Origin: Agrococcus beijingensis | Lineage (GTDB): Bacteria; Actinomycetota; Actinomycetes; Actinomycetales; Microbacteriaceae | Assembly: GCF_030758955.1 (NCBI RefSeq) | Contig: NZ_CP132360.1 | Coordinates: forward strand, 1,275,481 to 1,331,313 | Direction of reading: 5' to 3' | DNA length: 55,833 nucleotides | Part shown: positions 34,203 through 41,249 of the stretch, piece after piece | How the letters are laid out: each line of letters begins with the position of its first letter | Numbering within the stretch: the stretch's first letter is position 1 | Translations under genes and position numbers: made by a program | Notes under the pieces: model-generated | The model's input: only the letters and a program-made list of their open reading frames with translations | What the model was told of the DNA's origin: nothing | The model's database searches: none

Positions 34203-34816
34203 CCAGCCTCGGCTCGACCGGCATCGATGCGGTCGGCGGCGGACTGCAGGTGGTCGTCGCGACCCGCAACCCGCACAAGGTCGAGGAGCTCGGCCGCATC
34301 CTCGCGCCGCTGCTGCCGGGCGTCGAGCTGCTGCCCGACAGCGGCCCGGAGCCGGTCGAGGACGGCGACACGTTCGAGGCCAACGCGCTCATCAAGGCGC
34401 GCGCGGCGCACGAGCGCACGGGTCTGCCGGCGCTCGCCGACGACTCGGGCATCGAGGTCGATGCGCTCGACGGCGAGCCGGGCATCCACTCGGCCCGCTA
34501 CGCCGGCACCCGCGTCGACCGCGACAACCTCGAGCTGCTGCTCACGAACCTCGGCGACCGCGCCGACCGCGGGGCGCGCTTCGTGTGCGCTGCGGCGTGG
34601 GTCGACGGCGACGGCGAGACCGTCGTGCGCGGCGAGTGGTCGGGCGAGATCGCGGATGCGCCCCGGGGCGCCGGCGGGTTCGGGTACGACCCGATCTTCC
34701 TCCCGCACGACGCCGGCGGCCGGGCCGCCGCCGAGCTGAGCCCCGAGGAGAAGGACGCGCTGAGCCACCGGCGGATCGCGTTCACGGCGCTCGCGGAGCG
34801 CATCGCGCGCGGCTGA
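34199..34816 (+). CDS. rdgB: XTP/dITP/ITP pyrophosphatase (RdgB/HAM1)
   Basis: 205 aa; hydrolyses non-canonical purine triphosphates so they are not built into DNA. Motifs: [44 protein letters not shown] region, [14 protein letters not shown] and SHRRIAF. The ATG overlaps the rph stop. Directly after its stop begins the decayed permease fragment. Confidence 0.96.
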   Translation: MTSLGSTGIDAVGGGLQVVVATRNPHKVEELGRILAPLLPGVELLPDSGPEPVEDGDTFEANALIKARAAHERTGLPALADDSGIEVDALDGEPGIHSARYAGTRVDRDNLELLLTNLGDRADRGARFVCAAAWVDGDGETVVRGEWSGEIADAPRGAGGFGYDPIFLPHDAGGRAAAELSPEEKDALSHRRIAFTALAERIARG

Positions 34817-34839
34817 CTCGGCAGCCGGCTCCCCGGCCG

Positions 34840-35084
34840 CGCACGCTCATCGCGGTGCGGTGGGATGCGCTGCTCGCCTGGTCGCTGCTCGCCTGGTCGC
34901 TGGGCGTCACGGTGCTCGCGTCGATGGTCGGGTGGTGGCGGCGTTCTGGATGGACATCTCCCCGGGCGGGGCCGTGGTGCTCACGCAGGGCCTGGCGTTC
35001 GGGCTAGCGTTGCTGTTCGGGCCCCGCCGGGGGCTCGTCTTCCGGTGGGCGAGAGCGAGGCGTCATGCAGTCGACAGCGGCTGA
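34840..35084 (+). pseudogene. 3' remnant of a manganese/zinc ABC transporter permease (MntB/ZnuB-like)
   Basis: Two short pieces in different frames together look like the C-terminus of a TroC/MntB/ZnuB-type permease. The first frame gives WDALLAWSLLAWSLGVTVLA (from ~34861), a membrane-helix-like run; a frameshift near 34922-34945 then leads to FWMDISPGGAVVLTQGLAFG followed by LALLFGPRRGLVF, matching the family's final helix and PRRGL end. The rest of the permease, the ATPase and the binding protein are absent: rdgB ends at 34816. A 15-bp tandem duplication (34870-34884 and 34885-34899) lies in the first piece. The fragment ends inside the start of mntR, the usual downstream partner. An intact 74-aa ORF (GTG 34860) exists but its N-terminal half is not protein-like. 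Confidence 0.65.
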
Positions 35085-35718
35085 GGACTACGTCAAGGCG
35101 GTCTACCACCACACCGAGTGGCAGTCCGAGCCGATCACGCCGTCGCAGCTCGCGACGCGACTCGGCCTGGCGAACTCGACGGTCACCGAGATGGTGAAGA
35201 AGCTGAGCGCCGCGGGCCTCGTGCACCACCGCCCGTACGGCGCGATCGAGCTCACCGACGCGGGCCGGGCGCTCGCGGTGCGGCAGGTGCGCCGGCACCG
35301 CGTGGTCGAGACCTGGCTGGTCGAGCGGCACGGCTACGACTGGGACGAGGTGCACGACGAGGCCGAGATCCTCGAGCACGCGCTCAGCGACCGGCTGCTC
35401 GACTCGATCGCCACGTCGCTCGGCGACCCCGTGCGCGACCCGCACGGCGACCCCATCCCGGCCGCCGACGGCACGGTGACCAGGCCGGATGCGGTGCTGC
35501 TGGCGAGCGCGCGGGTGGGCCACGAGGGCACCGTCGTGCGCATCTCCGACGCCGACCCCGCCATGCTGCGGTTCCTCGCCGAGGCCGGGGTGGCGCTCGA
35601 CGCGCCGCTCACGGTGCAGGGGCAGAAGCCCTACTCGGGCTCGATCAGCGTGGCGACCCCCACGGGACAGGTCGACCTCGGGCCCGACGTCGCGCAAGCG
35701 GTCTGGCTCAGCGCGTAG
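35065..35718 (+). CDS. mntR: DtxR/MntR family metal-dependent repressor, Mn-type ligands
   Basis: 217 aa with an N-terminal winged helix (QLATRLGLANSTVTEMVKKL), a dimerisation/metal domain and a C-terminal SH3/FeoA-like domain, i.e. DtxR-length architecture. The metal-site residues follow MntR rather than DtxR: Asp8 (EDYV; DtxR has Met10) and Glu101 (VHDEAEILEH; DtxR has Cys102), with His78, Glu82, His97, Glu104 and His105 kept. This predicts Mn(II) sensing and repression of Mn uptake. The preceding permease remnant agrees. Which genes it controls now is not visible in the window. Confidence 0.9.
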   Translation: MQSTAAEDYVKAVYHHTEWQSEPITPSQLATRLGLANSTVTEMVKKLSAAGLVHHRPYGAIELTDAGRALAVRQVRRHRVVETWLVERHGYDWDEVHDEAEILEHALSDRLLDSIATSLGDPVRDPHGDPIPAADGTVTRPDAVLLASARVGHEGTVVRISDADPAMLRFLAEAGVALDAPLTVQGQKPYSGSISVATPTGQVDLGPDVAQAVWLSA

Positions 35719-35744
35719 CCGAGCCCGCGCAGTGCTCGCGGCGG

Positions 35745-36467
35745 TCAGCGCTCGATGCCGTAGTGCCCGGTGTCGCTGAGGTCGAGCGTCTCGACCGCGC
35801 CGGTCGCGGTGCCCTCGCGGATCTCCTTCGCGACCTCCCGGCGCGACTGGATCGCGTGCCAGACGATCACGCCGATCGCCATCGCGACCACGGCCAGCAG
35901 CACGACGTCGATGTACTCGGTGACGAGGTCGGCGACGCCCGGGATGTGCGCGACGCCCCAGCCGAGCAGCGGCAGCCCCGCGCCCCAGAGGAGCCCGCCC
36001 AGCACGTCCAGCCTCAGGAACAGGGGCCACGGCATCCGCCCCACCCCTGCCGCGACCGGCATGAAGGTGCGCACGATGCCGATGAACCGGGCGATGATCA
36101 CGGCCGCGGCGCCGTAGCGGATGAAGAAGCGGTTGGTGCGCTCGATCGTGCGATGCGAGAACAGGCCAGACGAGCGCCGCTGGAAGATCGCCGGCCCCGC
36201 CTTGTGGCCGATGAAGTAGCCGAGTTGATCGCCGGCGACCGCGCACGCCCAGATGCACAGGCACACCAGCCAGATGGGCTGCGGGATGTCGCCCGTGAAC
36301 GAGAGCACGCCGGCGACGACGAGCAGCGTGTCGCCGGGCAGCAGGAAGCCCACGAGCAGGCCGGTCTCGACGAAGACGATCGCGCAGACCAGCAGCAGCG
36401 CCCACACGCCCGCGCCCTGGATGAGCCCCTCGACGTCGATGAGGAGCTCGGTGGAGAGGGGAGGCAT
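35745..36467 (-). CDS. DedA family membrane protein
   Basis: 240 aa with about five membrane segments. Family signatures: FVETGLLVGFLLPGDTLL, AVAGDQLGYFIGHKAG, the conserved FIGIVRTFMPVAAGVGRM and GGLLWG. DedA/VTT proteins are linked to undecaprenyl-phosphate or phospholipid translocation and membrane homeostasis. The ATG at 36467 is chosen for its AAGGAG SD; the longer frame includes tRNA sequence. It sits directly downstream of tRNA-Leu on the same strand. Confidence 0.93.
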   Translation of the reverse strand: MPPLSTELLIDVEGLIQGAGVWALLLVCAIVFVETGLLVGFLLPGDTLLVVAGVLSFTGDIPQPIWLVCLCIWACAVAGDQLGYFIGHKAGPAIFQRRSSGLFSHRTIERTNRFFIRYGAAAVIIARFIGIVRTFMPVAAGVGRMPWPLFLRLDVLGGLLWGAGLPLLGWGVAHIPGVADLVTEYIDVVLLAVVAMAIGVIVWHAIQSRREVAKEIREGTATGAVETLDLSDTGHYGIER

Positions 36468-36510
36468 GGTCGCTCCTTCGCGAGGTGCCGCCGCTGGGAC
36501 GGCCGCTGAG

Positions 36511-36593
36511 TGCGGGAGAGGGGACTTGAACCCCCACGCCACAAGGGCACAGGAACCTAAATCCTGCGTGTCTGCCAATTCCACCACTCCCGC
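36511..36593 (-). tRNA. tRNA-Leu (anticodon TAG)
   Basis: An 83-nt class II tRNA on the minus strand. Acceptor stem GCGGGAG/CTCCCGC, anticodon stem CAGGA/TCCTG with loop TTTAGGT (anticodon TAG), a long variable arm (GCCCTTGTGGC) and T arm GGGGG-TTCAAGT-CCCCT. CCA is not encoded. Confidence 0.96.
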
Positions 36594-36609
36594 GTGGATG
36601 ACGGGATTC

Positions 36610-36615
36610 AGCGTA
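36610..36615 (-). promoter_or_regulatory. Candidate -10 of tRNA-Leu
   Basis: TACGCT on the minus strand, 16 nt before the tRNA; no convincing -35 at standard spacing. Confidence 0.35.
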
Positions 36616-36665
36616 CCGGCGCAGCGGCATGTCGAACGGCAGGGTGGCGATGGCAGAGTGGGCCC

Positions 36666-37436
36666 ATGCAGATGCGCGCGCTCGTGACGGGGGCGTCGGC
36701 GGGGCTCGGCGCGGAGTTCGCCCGGCAGCTCGCGGCCGACGGCTTCTCGCTCGTGCTGGTCGCGCGCCGCGAGGAGCGCCTGCGCGCGCTCGCGGCCGAG
36801 CTCTCGGCCGCCCGCCCGGGTACCCAGATCGAGGTGCTGGTGGCCGACCTCACCGACGCGGCAGGCCTCGAGCGGGTGGCGGCGCGCGTGGCGGCCGCCG
36901 ACCGGCCGATCGACGTCTTGGTCAACAACGCCGGCTTCGCGGTCTCGGAGCCCTTCCACGCATCCGCCATCGACGACGAGCGGGCGATGCACGAGCTGCT
37001 CTCGTGGGTGCCGCTGCGGCTCGCGCACGCGGCGCTGCCGGGCATGCGAGCGCGCGGCCACGGCGGCATCCTGAACGTCGCGAGCATGGCCGGGCAGCTG
37101 CCGACCGGGTCGTACGCGGCGGCGAAGGCGCAGGTGATCGCGCTCTCGCGCTCGCTGCACGCCCGCTACCGGCGCGATGGCGTGAGCGTGACCGCGCTGC
37201 TGCCGGGCTTCGTGGTCACCGAGTTCCACGATCGCATGGAGATCGAGCCGACCGCCGTGCCGCGGGCGGCGTGGGCGGATGCGTCTGCGGTCGTCCGCGA
37301 CGGGCTCCGCGGCCTGCGCAGGCGGCGCGCGGTCGTCGTGAGCGACTGGCGGTACCGGCTGGCGGCGCCGCTGCTGCCGCTCGTGCCCGACCGGATGGCG
37401 GCCGGGTGGGGGCTCGCGGGCCGCCTCGAGGACTGA
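36666..37436 (+). CDS. Short-chain dehydrogenase/reductase (classical SDR)
   Basis: 256 aa NAD(P)-dependent oxidoreductase. Cofactor motif TGASAGLG at ~9-16 with a following basic pair (VARREERL) favouring NADPH; NNAGF, catalytic Ser in NVASMAGQLP and YxxxK in GSYAAAKAQ are present. A C-terminal basic segment (GLRRRRAVVVSDWRY) resembles membrane-associated SDRs of the DltE/YqjQ type. The substrate is unknown. No SD is evident before the ATG. A cupin gene follows after 23 bp. Confidence 0.9.
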   Translation: MQMRALVTGASAGLGAEFARQLAADGFSLVLVARREERLRALAAELSAARPGTQIEVLVADLTDAAGLERVAARVAAADRPIDVLVNNAGFAVSEPFHASAIDDERAMHELLSWVPLRLAHAALPGMRARGHGGILNVASMAGQLPTGSYAAAKAQVIALSRSLHARYRRDGVSVTALLPGFVVTEFHDRMEIEPTAVPRAAWADASAVVRDGLRGLRRRRAVVVSDWRYRLAAPLLPLVPDRMAAGWGLAGRLED

Positions 37437-37459
37437 CGGAACGGGAAGAAGGAGGAGCC

Positions 37460-37789
37460 ATGGAGATCATCAGCGCATCGCTCGCGGCGCTCGCGAAGGC
37501 CGAGCCGCTCGAGGCGGGCAAGGTCGCCACACGCGTGCTCTCGCACGACGCGGCCGCGACCATCATCCACGTCGGGCTGGGCGCCGGCGGCGAGCTCGAC
37601 GACCACCGGGTGCCCGGGCCGATCCTGCTGGTCGGGCTCGACGGCACCGCGACGGTCACCGAGGGCGAGGCCTGCGCGCAGATCGAGGCGGGCGGCATGC
37701 TGCGCATCGACGAGCACGTCATCCACCGCCTCCGCTCCGACGAGGGCGCCAACGTGCTGCTCGTGCGCCTGCCGAAGGCTGCTGGGTGA
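37460..37789 (+). CDS. Small cupin-like protein
   Basis: 109 aa. The sheet-rich pattern ATIIHVGLGAGGELDDHRVPG, LLVGLDGTATVTEG and GGMLRIDEHVIHRLRSD resembles a single small cupin barrel, with His residues (DDHR, DEHVIHRL) as possible metal ligands. It has a strong GGAGGAG SD. The stop overlaps the next gene's GTG start (GTGA), so it is co-translated with the 3-hydroxyacyl-CoA dehydrogenase. No function assigned. Confidence 0.82.
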   Translation: MEIISASLAALAKAEPLEAGKVATRVLSHDAAATIIHVGLGAGGELDDHRVPGPILLVGLDGTATVTEGEACAQIEAGGMLRIDEHVIHRLRSDEGANVLLVRLPKAAG

Positions 37790-38691
37790 CCGAGCGCCTG
37801 ACCGAGCGCACCGCCGTGACCGAGCGCATCGCCGTGCTCGGCGCGGGCGTCATGGGCGCTGGCATCGCGCGCGTCTTCGCTCGCGCCGGCCACGAGGTGC
37901 GGGTGTTCGACGTCGACCCGGCGGCCGCCACCCGCGCCGCCGAGTCGGCCGGCGCATCCGCCCACGACACCGTCGAGGCCGCCGTCGTCAGCGCCACCGT
38001 GGTGCTCGAGGCGGCGCCCGAGCGGCTCGAGCTGAAGCTGGCGCTGCTGGCGCAGATCGAGGCCGCGAACGCCGATGCCGTGATCGCCTCGAACACCTCG
38101 TCGATCGGGGCGGATGCGCTCGCGGCCGGCATGCGGGACCCCTCGCGGCTCGTGATCGCCCATTTCTTCAACCCCGCCGACACGGTGCCGCTCGTCGAGG
38201 TGGTGCCGGGGCCGGCGACGCCGCAGGCGACCGTCGACCGGATGGTGGCGCTGCTCAGCGAGGCCGGCAAGGTGGCTGTGCCGCTCGCGCAGCAGGTGCC
38301 CGGCTTCATCGCGAACCGGCTGCAGGCGGCGCTCTACCGCGAGGCGATGCACCTCGTCGAGCTGGGCGTCGCGAGCCCGGCGCAGGTCGATCAGGTCGTC
38401 ACCGCCGGCCTCGGCCCGCGCTGGGCGCTCGCGGGCCCGTTCGAGGTGATGGACCTCGGCGGCCTCGACGTGTGGACGAGCGTGACTGATGGCATCTTCC
38501 CGAGCCTCGGCGACGCATCCGCCGCCCCCGACATGCTTCGCGAGCGTGCCGATCGGGGCGAGCTGGGAGCGAAGACGGGGCAGGGATTCCTGCCGAGAGA
38601 TGCGGATGCGTCGGCCCGGTTCGCGGGCAGGCTGCGGTCGCTGATCGACGCGCGCGACGGCATCGTGGAAGTTCCTTCGAATTTGGAATAG
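37786..38691 (+). CDS. 3-hydroxyacyl-CoA dehydrogenase family protein
   Basis: 301 aa. N-terminal Rossmann motif IAVLGAGVMGAGIARVFARAG with FDVDP (NAD preference), catalytic segment IASNTSSI and HFFNPADTVPLVEVVPG (catalytic His), and C-terminal dimerisation domain with PGFIANRLQAALYREA and GPFEVMDLGGLDVW. This is the standard single-domain HAD fold (FadB2/Hbd or L-gulonate/carnitine dehydrogenase group). The substrate is a 3-hydroxyacyl compound, not further defined. The GTG start overlaps the cupin stop. Confidence 0.92.
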   Translation: MTERLTERTAVTERIAVLGAGVMGAGIARVFARAGHEVRVFDVDPAAATRAAESAGASAHDTVEAAVVSATVVLEAAPERLELKLALLAQIEAANADAVIASNTSSIGADALAAGMRDPSRLVIAHFFNPADTVPLVEVVPGPATPQATVDRMVALLSEAGKVAVPLAQQVPGFIANRLQAALYREAMHLVELGVASPAQVDQVVTAGLGPRWALAGPFEVMDLGGLDVWTSVTDGIFPSLGDASAAPDMLRERADRGELGAKTGQGFLPRDADASARFAGRLRSLIDARDGIVEVPSNLE

Positions 38692-38762
38692 ATTGCGTCG
38701 CTGCGGGTTGTCTCAAGGGAGTGGGCGACGAGCCACGCCGCCCGTGACGGAAGGATCCGAAG

Positions 38763-39536
38763 ATGACGTTCCCGGTTCTTGAGGGCAAGGTCGCGATCGT
38801 GACCGGCGCAGCCATGGGCATGGGCGAGGCGACCGCTCGCCTGTTCGCCGAGGCGGGCGCGAAGGTGGTCGTCGCCGACTTCAACGAGGAGAAGGGCGAG
38901 GCCGTCGCGGCCGAGATCCGCGCGAACGGCGGCGAGGCGTTCTTCGTGCAGGTCGACATCTCGAAGGGCGAGCAGGTCGAGGCGATGGTCGCGCAGACCG
39001 TCGAGCACTACGGCCGCCTCGACGTGGCGGTTAACAACGCCGCGCTGACCCCCGATCAGGGGCTGGTCTCCGAGATCGACGAGGCCTACTGGGATCGCCT
39101 CATGTCGGTCGACCTGAAGGGCACCGCGCTGACGCTCAAGTACGAGCTGCGCCAGATGCTCGCGCAGGGCGACGGCGGCTCGATCGTCAACATCTCGTCG
39201 ACGTCTGGCTTCCGCGTGCAGCCGATGACGGTCGCCTACAACGCCGCCAAGCACGGCGTGAACGCACTGACGAAGACCGCGGCGGTCGAGAACGGCCCGC
39301 ACGGGATCCGCGTGAACTCGGTCGCCCCCGGCGCCGTCGACACGCCGATGCTGCGCGGCGCCATCGAGCAGTTCGGCCTCGACCCGAACGAGTACCCCAA
39401 GCAGCTCTCGGCGCTGCACCGCTTCGCGCAGCCGGCCGAGATCGCGCAGGCGAGCCTGTGGCTGGCCAGCGACGCCTCGTCGTATGTGACCGGCACGACC
39501 CTGCACGTCGACGGCGGATACACCGGCGCCATGTGA
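38763..39536 (+). CDS. Short-chain dehydrogenase (SDR, glucose/3-hydroxysteroid dehydrogenase-like)
   Basis: 257 aa. TGAAMGMGEA cofactor loop, DFNEEKG (NAD-type acidic residue), NNAAL, catalytic Ser in NISSTSGF, YNAAKHGV and the C-terminal YVTGTTLHVDGGYTGAM that ends most SDR-C proteins. Substrate unknown. It has its own SD (GGAAGG) 71 bp after the dehydrogenase gene, so it may be a separate unit in the same cluster. Confidence 0.92.
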   Translation: MTFPVLEGKVAIVTGAAMGMGEATARLFAEAGAKVVVADFNEEKGEAVAAEIRANGGEAFFVQVDISKGEQVEAMVAQTVEHYGRLDVAVNNAALTPDQGLVSEIDEAYWDRLMSVDLKGTALTLKYELRQMLAQGDGGSIVNISSTSGFRVQPMTVAYNAAKHGVNALTKTAAVENGPHGIRVNSVAPGAVDTPMLRGAIEQFGLDPNEYPKQLSALHRFAQPAEIAQASLWLASDASSYVTGTTLHVDGGYTGAM

Positions 39537-39575
39537 CCCTTTCGGCGACGGCGTGGGCGTGGCACCGTGGGGCGC

Positions 39576-40280
39576 ATGACCGAACCCATCCGAGCCATCT
39601 ACTTCAACGGCACGCTCACGCCCTCGCCGGGCGACAGCCACACCGACCTCCTCATCGAGGCCAGCGCGAGCATCCTGCGCGGCCAAGGTGTGGAGGTCGA
39701 GGTCGTCAGGGCCGTCGACCACGCGCTCGCGCCGGGCGTGCAGCCCGACATGACCGAGCACGGCGCGAGCGAGGACGCCTGGCCCGCACTCTGGCAGCGG
39801 GTGCTGGCAGCCGACATCATCGTGCTCGCCACGCCGATCTGGCTGGGCGACGCATCGAGCGTCACCCGCCGCGTGATCGAGCGGCTCTACGCCGAGTCGG
39901 GCGAGCTGAACGACCAGGGCCAGTCGATCTTCTACGGCAAGGTCGCCGGATGCCTCGTGGGCGGCAACGAGGACGGCATGAAGCATGTGGCGCGCGAGGT
40001 GCTCTATGCGCTGCAGCACATCGGCTGCACGATCCCGCCGCAGGCCGACGCCGGCTGGGTGGGCGAGGCGGGGCCCGGCCCGAGCTACGGCGACGAGCTC
40101 GACGACGGCTCGCACGCGGGGGCCGACAACGACTTCACGAAGCGCAACGTCACGATCATGGCGTGGAACCTGCTGCACCTGGCGAAGATGCTGCGCGGCG
40201 GCATCCCCACCGAGGGCAACGACCGCAACGCCTGGGAGCGCGGCGAGCGCTTCGGGTTCCAGAACCCCGAATACCGGTAG
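39576..40280 (+). CDS. Flavodoxin-like NAD(P)H-dependent FMN reductase
   Basis: 234 aa flavodoxin fold. The N-terminal AIYFNGTLTPSPGDSHTDLL corresponds to the FMN phosphate loop, and VLATPIWLGDASSVTRRVIERL is the characteristic second FMN loop of NADPH-dependent FMN reductase-like proteins. The C-terminal third is family-typical (KMLRGGIP...NAWERGERFGF). Likely reduces flavins or quinone-like acceptors. The chosen ATG follows a weak -10-like CACCGT by 7 nt; an in-frame upstream start three codons earlier is possible. Confidence 0.88.
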   Translation: MTEPIRAIYFNGTLTPSPGDSHTDLLIEASASILRGQGVEVEVVRAVDHALAPGVQPDMTEHGASEDAWPALWQRVLAADIIVLATPIWLGDASSVTRRVIERLYAESGELNDQGQSIFYGKVAGCLVGGNEDGMKHVAREVLYALQHIGCTIPPQADAGWVGEAGPGPSYGDELDDGSHAGADNDFTKRNVTIMAWNLLHLAKMLRGGIPTEGNDRNAWERGERFGFQNPEYR

Positions 40281-40286
40281 CCCCCG

Positions 40287-41222
40287 ATGGACGCGATCGG
40301 GTGGCTGCTCGAGGGAGACCCCGCGATCCGGTGGCAGGTGATGGCCGACCTGCTCGACGAGGATCCGGATGCGGTGGCCCGCGAACGCGCGCGCGTCGCC
40401 CGGGAGGGCTGGGGCGCGGCACTGCTGGCAGCCCGCGGCCCCGACGGGCAGTGGGCGGGCGGGGCGCACTTCCCGAAGGCCGAGCCGACGCTGCCCGGTC
40501 AGCCCTGGACCTCCACCGCCCACGTGCTCACCGAGCTGCGGCTGCTGGGCGCCGACCCGGCCGACGAGGCGGTGCGCGAGGCCGTGGCCGACGTGAAGCG
40601 GGTGACGCGCTGGGAGTACGACGACGAGCCGTTCTTCGAGGGCGAGGTGGAGCCGTGCATCAACGGCGCGCTGGTGACGAACGCGGTCTACTACGGCGAG
40701 GACGCCGCGCCGATCGTCGAGCGGCTGCTGGGGGAGCGGATGGCCGACGGCGGCTGGAACTGCGAGCAGGAGCAGGGCTCGGTGCGCTCGTCGTTCGACA
40801 CCACCATCGCGGTGGTCGAGGCGCTCGCGGCCTACGAAGCCGTCAGCGACGACCCGCGCGTGCGCGAGGCTCGCGCGAGCGGCGAGCAGTACCTGCTCGA
40901 GCGCGACCTGCTGCGGCGCAAGTCGACCGGCGAGATCCCGAAGCCCAGCTACACCCAGCTGGCCTTCCCGCCCAGGCACGAGTACGACGCGCTGCGGGCG
41001 CTCGAACACTTCCGCGCGGTGGGCGCGATGCCCGAGGAGTCGATGCGTGAGGCGATCGACCTGCTGCACGCCAAGCGGCGCGACGACGGCACCTGGGCGC
41101 TCGACGTCAAGCACGGCGGCGACGCGGTGAACGACTACGGGCCGGTGGGGGAGCCGAACCGCTGGATCACGCTGAAGGCGCTGCGGGTGCTGCGCTGGGC
41201 GGGGCACTCGCTGCGCACGTGA
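40287..41222 (+). CDS. Prenyltransferase/squalene-cyclase-repeat-like protein
   Basis: 311 aa, soluble, built of alpha-helical repeats of the alpha/alpha-toroid type: DPAIRWQVMADLL, HVLTELRLLG, LGERMADGGWNCEQEQG, SSFDTTIAVVEALAAYE and AKRRDDGTWALDV. The DGGWNCE and DGTWALD segments resemble the QW-type repeats of squalene/hopene cyclases and prenyltransferases, but no DxDD catalytic motif is visible, so terpenoid cyclase activity is not implied. Such proteins are common and uncharacterised in actinobacteria. It starts 6 bp after the FMN reductase gene, probably in one transcript. Confidence 0.8.
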   Translation: MDAIGWLLEGDPAIRWQVMADLLDEDPDAVARERARVAREGWGAALLAARGPDGQWAGGAHFPKAEPTLPGQPWTSTAHVLTELRLLGADPADEAVREAVADVKRVTRWEYDDEPFFEGEVEPCINGALVTNAVYYGEDAAPIVERLLGERMADGGWNCEQEQGSVRSSFDTTIAVVEALAAYEAVSDDPRVREARASGEQYLLERDLLRRKSTGEIPKPSYTQLAFPPRHEYDALRALEHFRAVGAMPEESMREAIDLLHAKRRDDGTWALDVKHGGDAVNDYGPVGEPNRWITLKALRVLRWAGHSLRT

Positions 41223-41249
41223 GCCGCGGCGGCGGGCTCGCTCGCGGGC

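Noticed and set aside
34860..35084. 74-aa ORF as an intact small gene
   Set aside because: Only its second half resembles a protein (permease C-terminus); the first half is Arg/Ala shadow and the matching membrane-helix part lies in another frame, so a pseudogene fragment is the better reading.
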